A stretch of DNA of 37,429 nt, from NCBI GenBank assembly GCA_902363675.1, contig CABJAV010000026.1, positions 1-37,429 of the forward strand, written 5' to 3'. The notes under the pieces were generated by a model that worked only from the letters and a program-made list of their open reading frames with translations, did not search any database and was not told the DNA's origin. How positions within the stretch are numbered: position 1 is the first letter of the stretch; each line of letters begins with the position of its first letter. This stretch comes from Lachnospiraceae bacterium (GTDB lineage: Bacteria > Bacillota > Clostridia > Lachnospirales > Lachnospiraceae). Made by a program: the position numbers and the translations under genes. Positions 17,405-26,039 of the stretch are shown here, in pieces.

Positions 17405-19186
17405 ATGGTAAACTTTAAAGAAGACGAACAGTTAAACACATTGAATCATTCTTGTGCACATTTGATGGCACAGGCAATCAAGCATTTGTATCCACAGGCA
17501 AAGTTCTGGGTAGGACCGGTTGTTGCCGAAGGATTTTATTATGACATAGATCTCGGGGATGATGTGATCCGTGACGAGGATATCGAAAAGATTGAAAAAG
17601 AAATGAAGAAAGTGGCAAAATCCGGAAAGAAGATTATCCGTCGTGAGGTTTCCAAGGCAGAAGCAATGGAAATGTTCAAAGATGATGAGTACAAGTTGGA
17701 TTTGATTTCGGATTTGCAAGATGGCAACATCACTGTTTATGATCAGGGAGATTTCACAGATCTGTGCCGTGGACCGCACGTAGATAATGTAAAGCTTTGC
17801 AGAAACTTTAAACTGATCCGTCATTCCGGCGCATATTGGAAGGGTGACAGCAAGAACAAAGTATTGCAGAGAATTTATGGTGTATGTTTCCCGACACCGG
17901 AAGAACTTGAAGCACATTTGAAGCTGCTTGAGGAAGCAAAGGAAAGAGATCACAGAAAGATCGGTAAAGACATGAACCTGTTCATGGTCGATGATCTGGT
18001 TGGACGTGGACTTCCAATGTTTCTTCCAAAGGGATACACAATCTGGCAAGAGCTGGAAAACTATATCAAAGACAAAGAGAGAAAGCTTGGTTACCTGCAT
18101 GTTATGACACCTTGTGTCGGTACCGTAAATCTCTATAAAACATCCGGACACTGGGATCACTATAAAGAGAACATGTTTCCACCGATGGAGATGGAGGGAG
18201 AGTCCTTTGTACTTCGTCCAATGAACTGTCCGCATCATATGATGATTTACGCAAACAGAAGACATTCCTACAAAGATCTTCCAATCCGTATCGGTGAGAT
18301 CGCACATGATTTCCGTTACGAGTCCAGCGGAACTTTAAAGGGAATCGAGCGTGGAAGACATTTCTGTCAGAATGATGCGCATCTGTTTGTGACACCGGAG
18401 CAGATCGAGGATGAATTTAAAAAGGTTGTGGATTTGATTTTCAGCACATATAAGGATTTTGGAATTACCAATTACCGTTGCGTATTGTCCCTTCGTGATC
18501 CGGCGAACAAAGAGAAATATCACGATGATGATGAAATGTGGAACAAGGCAGAGGATGCACTTCGTAAAGTAATGAATGACATTGGCATTGAATATACAGA
18601 AGAAATCGGAGAAGCTGCTTTCTACGGACCAAAGCTTGATGTAAATGTACAGCCTGCTGTCGGCAATGAAATTACATTATCTACCTGCCAGCTTGACTTC
18701 TGTCTGCCGGCAAAATTCAATCTGTCTTACATTGACAGAAATGGCGAGAAACAGACTCCGGTTGTACTGCATCGTGCAATCCTCGGATCTTTGGATCGTT
18801 TCATGGCATATATCCTTGAGGAGACAAAGGGAAATCTTCCAACATGGCTGGCACCTGTTCAGGTTCGTGTCATGCCTGTTAAGACAGACAACGAAGAACT
18901 GACTGCATATGCACAGGAAATCTGCAATGCATTGGAAGAGAAGAATGTCCGTGTAGAGTTAGACGACAGATCCGAGAAGCTTGGTTATCGTATGCGTGAA
19001 GGCCAGGTACAGAAAGTTCCTTATCTTCTGGTTGTCGGATTCAATGAGAAAGAAGATCGTACCGTTTCCTTCCGTCTGCATGGAGAGAAAGATACAACCG
19101 TACTTCCATTGGATGAGTTCGTAGAAAAGATTGACAATGAGATCAAGAACAAACTGAGAACACATATCGGTGCAGAAGAGAAATAA
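17405..19186 (+). CDS. thrS: Threonyl-tRNA synthetase, lacking the TGS domain
   Basis: The 593-residue class II synthetase charges tRNA-Thr. It begins almost directly with the editing domain: HSCAH (HxxxH) near residues 15-19 and CRGPH near 122-126 provide the zinc/editing residues. The catalytic core has motif 2 (FRYESSGTLKGIERGRHF) with the zinc-binding Cys in RPMNCPHH, and motif 3 (LHRAILGSLDRFMAYILEE); the anticodon-binding domain ends the protein. Full-length homologues of about 640 residues carry an N-terminal TGS domain that is missing here, a form common in Clostridia. AAGGAG lies 10 bp before the ATG. Expression is controlled by the T-box leader. Confidence 0.96.
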   Translation: MVNFKEDEQLNTLNHSCAHLMAQAIKHLYPQAKFWVGPVVAEGFYYDIDLGDDVIRDEDIEKIEKEMKKVAKSGKKIIRREVSKAEAMEMFKDDEYKLDLISDLQDGNITVYDQGDFTDLCRGPHVDNVKLCRNFKLIRHSGAYWKGDSKNKVLQRIYGVCFPTPEELEAHLKLLEEAKERDHRKIGKDMNLFMVDDLVGRGLPMFLPKGYTIWQELENYIKDKERKLGYLHVMTPCVGTVNLYKTSGHWDHYKENMFPPMEMEGESFVLRPMNCPHHMMIYANRRHSYKDLPIRIGEIAHDFRYESSGTLKGIERGRHFCQNDAHLFVTPEQIEDEFKKVVDLIFSTYKDFGITNYRCVLSLRDPANKEKYHDDDEMWNKAEDALRKVMNDIGIEYTEEIGEAAFYGPKLDVNVQPAVGNEITLSTCQLDFCLPAKFNLSYIDRNGEKQTPVVLHRAILGSLDRFMAYILEETKGNLPTWLAPVQVRVMPVKTDNEELTAYAQEICNALEEKNVRVELDDRSEKLGYRMREGQVQKVPYLLVVGFNEKEDRTVSFRLHGEKDTTVLPLDEFVEKIDNEIKNKLRTHIGAEEK

Positions 19187-19234
19187 TAAACAGATCATCG
19201 AAATATGAAAAAGAAGATAGAATAAGATGAAATA

Positions 19235-19277
19235 AAAAGCGGAACCGTGCAGGTTTAAGCACGGGTTCCGCTTTTTT
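19235..19277. terminator. Terminator shared by thrS and the convergent MATE gene
   Basis: A long stem (AAAAGCGGAACC plus GTGC pairing with GCAC plus GGTTCCGCTTTT, one bulged G) ends in a T-run on the plus strand and, read from the other strand, also ends in T-rich sequence. Confidence 0.8.
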
Positions 19278-19321
19278 TGTTAAAAATATTTGATTTTAAT
19301 TTGTAGTTATAAATGGTAATT

Positions 19322-20722
19322 TTACACAATAATTCTGCGTTTGGATGCAGATGCCTCAAGCTCCAGCCGGTTGATGCAGCGGAACTCCTGGATCACCATT
19401 CCGAGTCCGACGGCAAAGGAAAGTAAATCGGCTACCGGGCTGGCATACAACACTCCCATGATTCCGAAGAAATGCGGGAAGATCAGCAGTAGCGGAAGCA
19501 GAAACAGAATCTGTCTCGTCAGGGACAGAAAGGTTCCTTTGTAAGCCTTTCCAATCGAACTGAAGAAGGTCGACGAAATCGGCTGCATAAAGTTCAACCA
19601 GGTAAACAGCAGGAAAACGTGGAAATAGCGTATTCCAAAATCAAAATATTCCTTCGTTCCGTTTCCGAACAGTCGAAGAATCTCCCGTGGATAAATCTGA
19701 AACAAAAGGAAGGATGCGATGGAAACAATCGCACCGACTGTGACTGCCATACGGTAAGAATCCTTTACGCGCTTATATTGTCTGGCTCCGTAGTTGAAAC
19801 TTTGAATTGGCTGACTTCCCTGGGATAAGCCGATGATCACGGAGAAGTAAAGCTGATTAACTTTCATAACAATACCGGCGCAGGCAATCGGAATCGCATC
19901 GCCGTATGCAGATTGCGCACCATATTTTTTCAGAAGATTGTTCATCGTAATTTGCACGATCATCATCGCAACCTGATTGATGGCGGATGCCATTCCAAGG
20001 GAACAAATCTGTCCTAAATAGGTTATATTTGGTATAAAATGCTTTCTTTCAAGTTCCACGGTGCGGTAATGCAGAAGATAGCAGACAGCAATGATAGTTG
20101 AAATAATCTGCCCAATCACGGTTGCAGCCGCTGCTCCATACATGCCCCATTTGAAAATAAGAACAAACACGGCATCCAATACGATATTGATGACGGCTCC
20201 AGAGATATTCACGAACATGGCCATTTTTGGACTGCCATCTGCACGAATGAGATGTCCGCTTCCAATCGTTAAGATCAGGAATGGAAATCCGATTGCTGTA
20301 ACACGTACGTACTGGCGGGCCAGCGGAAGAACATTCGACGGAGAACCAAAACCAATAAGCAGAGGTGTGAGGAAAAGCTCCGTAATCAGGAACAGAAGAA
20401 TGCCGGTTGTCATAAGCATCATAATGGAATTTCCGACAAAATAAGGAGCTTCTTCTTTTTTGTTTGCACCCATGTGCAGGTTAAATGCTGCAGCACCGCC
20501 GATTCCAAACAGGAGACCGAGCCCGGTGCACATCATTGCAAGTGGAAATGCAATATTGGTTGCGGCGTTTCCCAATGTACCGACTGCATTTCCAATAAAA
20601 AGCTGATCTGCTATATTGTAGACCGCACTCACAAGCATTGCGATAATGCTCGGCACGGAAAAACGCACGATCAGTGTTGAAATTTTGTCCGTTGCAAGCG
20701 GATTGGATTGTTGTGTTGTCAT
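19322..20722 (-). CDS. MATE-family efflux transporter
   Basis: The 466-residue polytopic membrane protein has twelve predicted membrane segments in two homologous halves, typical of MATE cation-drug antiporters. The start (TDKISTLIVRFSVPSIIAML) and the internal SQGSQPIQSFNYGARQYKRV element are characteristic of the clostridial MepA-like group. AAAGG lies about 8 bp before the ATG at 20722. The gene is single and leftward, convergent with thrS, with a good promoter of its own. Substrate unknown. It is only distantly similar in sequence to the second MATE protein at 26201. Confidence 0.93.
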   Translation of the reverse strand: MTTQQSNPLATDKISTLIVRFSVPSIIAMLVSAVYNIADQLFIGNAVGTLGNAATNIAFPLAMMCTGLGLLFGIGGAAAFNLHMGANKKEEAPYFVGNSIMMLMTTGILLFLITELFLTPLLIGFGSPSNVLPLARQYVRVTAIGFPFLILTIGSGHLIRADGSPKMAMFVNISGAVINIVLDAVFVLIFKWGMYGAAAATVIGQIISTIIAVCYLLHYRTVELERKHFIPNITYLGQICSLGMASAINQVAMMIVQITMNNLLKKYGAQSAYGDAIPIACAGIVMKVNQLYFSVIIGLSQGSQPIQSFNYGARQYKRVKDSYRMAVTVGAIVSIASFLLFQIYPREILRLFGNGTKEYFDFGIRYFHVFLLFTWLNFMQPISSTFFSSIGKAYKGTFLSLTRQILFLLPLLLIFPHFFGIMGVLYASPVADLLSFAVGLGMVIQEFRCINRLELEASASKRRIIV

Positions 20723-20787
20723 ATGAATTGCCTTTCTTTCTGAAGTATAAATATCGCTGCAAGTTTTGAAAAACAGGCAGTATTCCT

Positions 20788-20816
20788 ATTATAGTCTGTT
20801 TTTTTTTATTTTTCAA
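20788..20816 (-). promoter_or_regulatory. Promoter of the leftward MATE gene
   Basis: On the minus strand TTGAAA (20816-20811) and TATAAT (20793-20788) are 17 bp apart with an A-rich spacer. Confidence 0.7.
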
Positions 20817-20970
20817 TGGATGGAAAAAACATTTGTTTATATAATTTTAAGGATATAATTATAAGCAGAACACTCATTTCTTATTGAGAATGTGTTATAC
20901 TAAATAATAACTATTTCAGGAAGTCAATGGTGGCCTGAAATCAATCAGAAAAAGAGGGCAGGATGAATTT

Positions 20971-21843
20971 ATGAAAAAGACAGGAATTATGACAGACAGC
21001 CACAGTGGTATTTTACAGAGTGAGGCCGATGAACTTGGAATTGGTGTATTGCCAATGCCTTTTTATATCGATGAGAAGTTATATCGCGAGGGTGTGGATA
21101 TTTCAAGGGAAGAGTTTTACGATCGCCTTCGCAAAGGCGTTGATGTGTCGACGTCCCAGCCATCACCGGAAGAAGTGATGAAGATGTGGGATACCATGTT
21201 GGAACAGTATGAGGAACTTGTTTATATTCCAATCAGCAGCGGTCTGAGTGGTTCCTGTATGACTGCGCAGGCAATGGCGCAGGATGAGCCATATGCAGGA
21301 AAAGTTTTTGTTGTAGACAATGGTCGTGTTTCTACACCGATGCATCGCTCTGTGCTTGATGCTGTGGAACTGGCAGGCAAGGGATATTCCGCAGAAAAAA
21401 TTAAAAAGATTCTGGAAGACAATCGGGAGAATATGGTCATTTACGTTGGGCTTAGTACGGTAAGTTACCTGAAAAAAGGCGGGCGTATCAGTTCGGTTGC
21501 AGCAGTGGCAGCAGATGTATTAAATATTAAGCCGGTTATGAAATTCGGTGTAGGCAAACTGGACGTTTACCAGAAATGCCGCGGTATCAAAAACGCAAGA
21601 AAAGCAATGATCGATGCAATCAAAAAGGAATTTGCAACGACTTTCAAAGATGCCTATGAAGCCGGAAAAGTATATTTGATGGCAGCATCCAGCTCAACGG
21701 AGGAAGTGACCAGAGAATGGGTTGCACAGATCAAAGAAAATTTTCCGGGACTCGATGTCATGTGTGATAATTTATCACTTGGATTATCCTGTCATATCGG
21801 ACCGGATGGTCTTGGAATTGCCTGCTGCACGAAAGTAGAATAA
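20971..21843 (+). CDS. DegV-family fatty-acid-binding protein
   Basis: The 290-residue protein matches DegV (FakB-like), which holds a fatty acid for phosphorylation by a FakA kinase. Features are the N-terminal TDSHSG motif, STSQPSPEE near residues 60-68, the ligand-binding PISSGLSGSC near 89-98 and VDNGRVS near 120. A purine-rich AGGAT precedes the ATG. AT-rich sequence upstream contains -10-like TATAAT (20854-20859) and TATACT (20896-20901) but no convincing -35. Only 38 bp, without a terminator, separate it from the ABC genes, so it may lead that operon. Confidence 0.9.
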   Translation: MKKTGIMTDSHSGILQSEADELGIGVLPMPFYIDEKLYREGVDISREEFYDRLRKGVDVSTSQPSPEEVMKMWDTMLEQYEELVYIPISSGLSGSCMTAQAMAQDEPYAGKVFVVDNGRVSTPMHRSVLDAVELAGKGYSAEKIKKILEDNRENMVIYVGLSTVSYLKKGGRISSVAAVAADVLNIKPVMKFGVGKLDVYQKCRGIKNARKAMIDAIKKEFATTFKDAYEAGKVYLMAASSSTEEVTREWVAQIKENFPGLDVMCDNLSLGLSCHIGPDGLGIACCTKVE

Positions 21844-21881
21844 TAGATAGGGATAATAATAAAATATAAGGAGTTTGGATT

Positions 21882-22589
21882 ATGCTGAAAATTGAACATT
21901 TGACAAAAGTATACGGAGGCAAGAAAGCGGTGGATGATCTTTCGCTTCACATTCAGCCGGGCGAAATCTACGGATTCATCGGACACAATGGCGCTGGAAA
22001 GACGACGACACTGAAATCAGTGGTTGGCATTTTACAGTTTGATGAGGGAGAGATTACAATCGATGGCATTTCCATCAGGGAGCAGCCGCTCGCATGCAAA
22101 AAGAAATTCGCCTATATCCCGGATAATCCGGATCTGTATGATTTTATGACCGGAATCAAATATCTGAATTTTATAGCAGATGTGTTTGGTGTGGATGAAA
22201 ACATCCGCCAGGAACGTATCCGAAAGTATGCGGAGCTGTTTGAACTTACGAACGATTTGGGACAGCCGATTGCTGCATATTCACACGGAATGAAACAGAA
22301 ACTTGCGATCATTGCAGCATGGATGCATGATCCGAAACTGATCATTATGGATGAGCCGTTTGTCGGTCTGGACCCGAAAGCGTCCCATCTGTTAAAAGGA
22401 ATGATGCGGGAAGTCTGCGACAATGGTGGTGCTATTTTCTTCTCTACCCATGTGCTTGAGGTCGCAGAGAAACTTTGCGATAAGGTCGCAATCATCAAAG
22501 GTGGAAAGCTGATTCGTTCCGGCACCATGGAAGAAGTAAAGGGTGATGACAGCCTCGAAGAAGTATTTCTGGAATTGGAGGGAGAATAA
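21882..22589 (+). CDS. ABC transporter ATP-binding protein (ABC-2 type)
   Basis: The 235-residue ATPase has Walker A GHNGAGKT (34-41), a variant signature YSHGMKQKLAI and Walker B LIIMDEPFVGLD, followed by a His switch (FFSTHVLEV). The SHGMKQK signature is usual for ABC-2-type exporters. GGAG lies 8 bp before the ATG. The stop TAA shares its last base with the ATG of the permease gene, indicating tight coupling. Confidence 0.93.
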   Translation: MLKIEHLTKVYGGKKAVDDLSLHIQPGEIYGFIGHNGAGKTTTLKSVVGILQFDEGEITIDGISIREQPLACKKKFAYIPDNPDLYDFMTGIKYLNFIADVFGVDENIRQERIRKYAELFELTNDLGQPIAAYSHGMKQKLAIIAAWMHDPKLIIMDEPFVGLDPKASHLLKGMMREVCDNGGAIFFSTHVLEVAEKLCDKVAIIKGGKLIRSGTMEEVKGDDSLEEVFLELEGE

Positions 22590-24193
22590 TGTTTGGAACA
22601 CTTTTAAAGAAACAGATGACAGAAATTTTCCGCGGATATTTCTACGATGCAAAGAAGAACAAAAAGCGTTCCACGACGTCAACGGTGATGTTCATCCTTC
22701 TGTATCTGGTGGTCATGGTCGGAATTTTAGGGGGAATGTTTACTTATTTATCAGTGACGCTTTGCGGGCCTTTTGCCATGTTGCATATGAGCTGGCTGTA
22801 CTTTTTGATGATGAGTCTGATCGCGATTGCACTCGGTGCGTTCGGCAGTGTGTTTAATACATATTCCGGTCTGTATATGTCAAAAGATAACGACCTGCTT
22901 TTGTCACTTCCGATTCCGGTGCGGAGCATTCTGGCATCGAGACTTGCCAGTGTATATCTGCTTGGACTGATGTATTCCGCAGTGGTGATTGTACCGGCAG
23001 TCATTGTTTATTGGGTCGTTGTACCGGTTACATTTGCAGCAGTGATCGGGTGCATTTTACTTGTACTATTTGTATCTGTGATTGTGCTGATCTTATCATG
23101 TGCACTGGGCTGGTGCGTCGCAAAAATCAGTATGAAACTGAAAAATAAGAGTTTTCTTACCGTGTTTGTTTCACTGGTATTTTTTGCAGCATACTATTTT
23201 GTGTTTTACAAGGCACAGAGTGTGATAGAGGAAATCCTTCTTCATGCAGAGACTTATGGAAAGAAAGTCAAAGCCTCGGTATATCCGCTCTACCTGTTTG
23301 GCCGTGTAGGTGAAGGCGATGTGCTGGCAATCATTGTGTGTGCGGTTGTTATCTTTGGAATTTGTGCGCTTACTTTCTGGCTTTTATCGAGAAGTTTTCT
23401 TTCGATTGTGACTGCAAGCGGGAAGACAGCAAGAGTTGCCTGCAAGGAAAAGAAAATCAAATCCAAAAATATTTTTCAGGCAATGCTGGCAAAGGAGTTC
23501 GGGCGTTTTACGGCAAGTCCGACTTACATGTTAAACTGTGGTCTTGGCGCGATATTTTTACTCGTTCTTGGAGTTGTGCTCGTGGTAAAAGGCAATGCTT
23601 TTACAAAAATGATGATGCAGATTTTTGGCACCGGTGGCGGAAATGGAATTCCGGTTGTCATTGTTGTGACAGTCATCTGTATGATCGCATCCATGAATGA
23701 TATGGTCGTTCCGTCTGTTTCACTGGAAGGAAAGAACATATGGATTGCACAGTCGCTTCCGGTTCAGCCGTGGGATGCGTTGCGCGCAAAACTTATGGTG
23801 CAGATTCTGGTCACTGGAATTCCGGTGCTTTTCTGTGACATCTGTATGTGCATTGTTCTTCAGGCTGGCTTTTGGGAGCTGCTTCTTGGAGTGGTCGTTT
23901 CCGTTTTGTTTGTCCTTTTTATGGCTTTGTTCGGACTGATGCTTGGCCTTAAGATGCCGAACCTGACATGGACCAATGAGCTTGCGCCAATCAAACAGAG
24001 CATCAGCGTCATGATTGAAATGTTTGGCGGCTGGGGATTCTCGCTGGTGATTGGCGGTGTTTATATTACGGTCGGCTGGCATATGGGTGCGGCTTTGTAT
24101 CTTGTGATTCTGACAATTGTACTGATTGCAGTCAGTGTGCTGCTTTTGATGTGGCTTAAGAAAAAAGGAACGGAAATTTTCCGTTGGTTATAG
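22589..24193 (+). CDS. ABC transporter permease, putative exporter
   Basis: The 534-residue protein has about twelve membrane segments in two groups (roughly residues 30-250 and 310-530) around a basic cytoplasmic stretch (SGKTARVACKEKKIKSKN). It is the membrane partner of the ATPase gene with which its start overlaps by one base. The family resembles large ABC-2-type exporters of Firmicutes; I cannot name a substrate. Its TAG stop is part of the ribosome binding site of the next gene. Confidence 0.85.
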   Translation: MFGTLLKKQMTEIFRGYFYDAKKNKKRSTTSTVMFILLYLVVMVGILGGMFTYLSVTLCGPFAMLHMSWLYFLMMSLIAIALGAFGSVFNTYSGLYMSKDNDLLLSLPIPVRSILASRLASVYLLGLMYSAVVIVPAVIVYWVVVPVTFAAVIGCILLVLFVSVIVLILSCALGWCVAKISMKLKNKSFLTVFVSLVFFAAYYFVFYKAQSVIEEILLHAETYGKKVKASVYPLYLFGRVGEGDVLAIIVCAVVIFGICALTFWLLSRSFLSIVTASGKTARVACKEKKIKSKNIFQAMLAKEFGRFTASPTYMLNCGLGAIFLLVLGVVLVVKGNAFTKMMMQIFGTGGGNGIPVVIVVTVICMIASMNDMVVPSVSLEGKNIWIAQSLPVQPWDALRAKLMVQILVTGIPVLFCDICMCIVLQAGFWELLLGVVVSVLFVLFMALFGLMLGLKMPNLTWTNELAPIKQSISVMIEMFGGWGFSLVIGGVYITVGWHMGAALYLVILTIVLIAVSVLLLMWLKKKGTEIFRWL

Positions 24194-24201
24194 GAGCGAA
24201 A

Positions 24202-25431
24202 ATGCAGGGAAATGCTTTGATCAACTGGATCATTGACAGTGTAGATAATGCAAATTACAGAAAAGGCGCGCTCACCGGCTGGAAGCATCCAAAAGTGGAT
24301 GCAAAAATGATCGCTGCGGTGGGCGGCCACGCAGCGCTTTTGCAGCAGGCAAAAGAAATAGAGGATGATCCGGTACTGGGAAATTCGGAAGATATCTGGT
24401 TTGACTGGCGTGACATGAAGGGTGATATTCAAACAATTCATTTTCAGATTGCTGCCATACCGCTTTTGTGCAAAAGAGTAGGACGGGAAGATGCCAGAGA
24501 GCATCAGAAGAAGCTCATCGAAATGGTGCAGTCCTGGAGAGATCAAACAAGAAATCAAACAAGAGATCAATCAAATCAGGAAAGCTGGATTTTAAAATAT
24601 TATGAGGAGATGCTTGCAAGTCTGCGCAAAGGAAATAAGACGCCGGAAGCGGAAGATGAGGCAATGCTTCATTGCATGAATTGCATTGCTGCGCAGGATA
24701 CCTTTATATGGGAGAATGCGTTCAGCACAAATGTTTTTGGAAATTCCAAGGTCTTTCGTAAGCAGTATAAGACAAAGGTAATTTCAGCGCTGCAAAAATA
24801 TTCGCCTTACTATGTGGATGAAATGAGCAGTGAAAAATTGCTTGCCATGCATAATATTCATTCTTATGCGCAGATTCTGCAGTGGAAAGGAAAAGTAGCA
24901 TTTCAGACCGATTACAACGGCACAATCGTTGCGGCAGATTCGTCGGCATTTCCATATGGAATTGTACTGAATTCGCAGACGATGGAACATGCAAAGATCA
25001 TGGGAACGCTGCATTGCAAAAAGGTTATAACCATAGAAAATAAGGCAAATTATATGCAGATGCCTTATGACCCGGATGTCATCTACATTTTTTGCCATGG
25101 ATTTTTTACTCAGAAAGAGATTGCATTTTTAAAGCAGATAAAAGATGCAGCAGGGGATGCCTGCGAATATCTGCACTGGGGCGATATGGATTATGGTGGA
25201 ATCAACATTTTCGAATTTATAAAGAACCATATCTTTCCGGACATAAAGCCGTATCTTATGGACAAGGAAAGCTTTTACAAAGCGATTCAGGCGGGATATG
25301 GTGTGAAATTAAAACCGGAAACCCGCGAAAAATTGCTGGGGAAAGACGCCGGAATGTTAGAGGAGTTGAAGCAGTGTATTCTTGAAACAAATATGACAAT
25401 TGAGCAGGAGGTTTTTCTGAAAAATCTGTAG
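24202..25431 (+). CDS. JetD/DUF2220-like Toprim-domain protein, not linked to jetABC
   Basis: The 409-residue protein has the C-terminal Toprim arrangement of JetD-type (DUF2220/DUF3322) nucleases: Glu279 in VITIENKANYM and Asp328/Asp330 in HWGDMDYGGINIF, with hydrophobic strands at the expected places. It differs strongly from the TIGR02679 JetD at 11852. The start is ATG at 24202; TAGGAG, made by the permease stop codon, lies 5 bp upstream, so it is translationally coupled to the ABC permease. Residues near 114-127 (DQTRNQTRDQSNQE) come from a short internal tandem repeat. No SMC or kleisin genes are beside it. Whether it cuts DNA alone or serves a cellular role is unknown. Confidence 0.8.
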   Translation: MQGNALINWIIDSVDNANYRKGALTGWKHPKVDAKMIAAVGGHAALLQQAKEIEDDPVLGNSEDIWFDWRDMKGDIQTIHFQIAAIPLLCKRVGREDAREHQKKLIEMVQSWRDQTRNQTRDQSNQESWILKYYEEMLASLRKGNKTPEAEDEAMLHCMNCIAAQDTFIWENAFSTNVFGNSKVFRKQYKTKVISALQKYSPYYVDEMSSEKLLAMHNIHSYAQILQWKGKVAFQTDYNGTIVAADSSAFPYGIVLNSQTMEHAKIMGTLHCKKVITIENKANYMQMPYDPDVIYIFCHGFFTQKEIAFLKQIKDAAGDACEYLHWGDMDYGGINIFEFIKNHIFPDIKPYLMDKESFYKAIQAGYGVKLKPETREKLLGKDAGMLEELKQCILETNMTIEQEVFLKNL

Positions 25432-25580
25432 AAACTGTAGAATGAGATAGAGAGATATATAGAGAGACAGAGAGACAGTGAGACAGTGAGAGCTGAATTC
25501 TGCGAGAGCTGGAGCTTTTGGGCTGTAGTATTTGTGTATTTTGCTGGGAAAATTTGAGACGCGAGGGGCAGAGACTGTAG
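25432..25580. other. Purine-rich gene-free spacer
   Basis: No gene is visible. A low-complexity stretch at about 25446-25492 contains repeated GAGACAG/GAGAGA words. It leads into the 74-bp repeat array. Confidence 0.5.
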
Positions 25581-25850
25581 AAAGTGGTACCAAAGAGAGA
25601 AAAAGAGACGTGTAGGTACCACTTTTTGCGTTGATTTGAAGACGAAAGGTATCAAAAGTGGTACCAAAAAGAGGAAAAGAGGCATGTAGGTACTACTTTT
25701 TGCGTTGATTTGAAGACAAAAGGCAGCAAAAGTGGTGCCAAAAAGAGAAAAGGAGACGTGTAGGTACTACTTTTCGAGGTGAAGTGAAGACAAAAGACTT
25801 TAAAAGTGGTACTAAAATGACGAAAAGCACGTCAGTGGTACCAAAAGCAG
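25581..25850. repeat. Tandem array of 74-bp hairpin-forming units
   Basis: Three full units (25581-25654, 25655-25728, 25729-25802) and a degraded fourth (from 25803) are spaced by exactly 74 bp without indels. Each full unit begins AAAGTGGTACC and has the complementary arm GGTACCACTTT at unit positions 35-45, giving an 11-bp stem with a 23-base purine-rich loop and a following T-run. Arm changes in units 2 and 3 turn G-C or A-U pairs into G-U pairs when read as plus-strand RNA. The period is not a multiple of three, so it is not coding. It may act as serial terminators or a structured RNA. Confidence 0.85.
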
Positions 25851-25868
25851 AACAATGGGGGAGAGTTT

Positions 25869-26039
25869 ATGATAGAGGTAAAAAACATTTCAAAGGATTT
25901 TGTATCCAAGAAGAAATATCCAGGATTAAAGAGAGTGGTCAAAGGACTGTTTACAAATGAAAAGTATCTGGAAAAAATGCAAGAAAATTTTTGTTTGACT
26001 TTTTCAAAAAAGAAAAATATAATACTGATAAACGAGTAG
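25869..26039 (+). pseudogene. Truncated ABC ATPase gene (N-terminal scrap)
   Basis: After GGGGGAG, ATG at 25869 opens a 56-codon frame whose first 36 or so residues (MIEVKNISKDFVSKKK, then KGLFTNEKYLEK) are the N-terminus of an ABC-2-type ATPase of the kind that continues into a Walker A region. The family match ends there; the rest (FCLTFSKKKN) is the downstream promoter read in frame. No Walker motifs follow. It is a remnant or at best a short non-ATPase peptide. Confidence 0.65.
25995..26023 (+). promoter_or_regulatory. Strong promoter of the MATE leader transcript
   Basis: TTGACT (25995-26000) and TATAAT (26018-26023) are separated by an A-rich 17-bp spacer; transcription would start at about 26030, at the foot of the first leader hairpin. 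Confidence 0.8.

Noticed and set aside
25287..25685. A minus-strand frame across the end of the JetD-like gene and the hairpin array
   Set aside because: Low-complexity (Ser/Leu from GAGA runs), crosses noncoding repeats, and has no ribosome binding site.
25581..25850. A CRISPR array
   Set aside because: The 74-bp units are similar along their whole length, with no short repeat plus unique spacers, and no cas genes are nearby.
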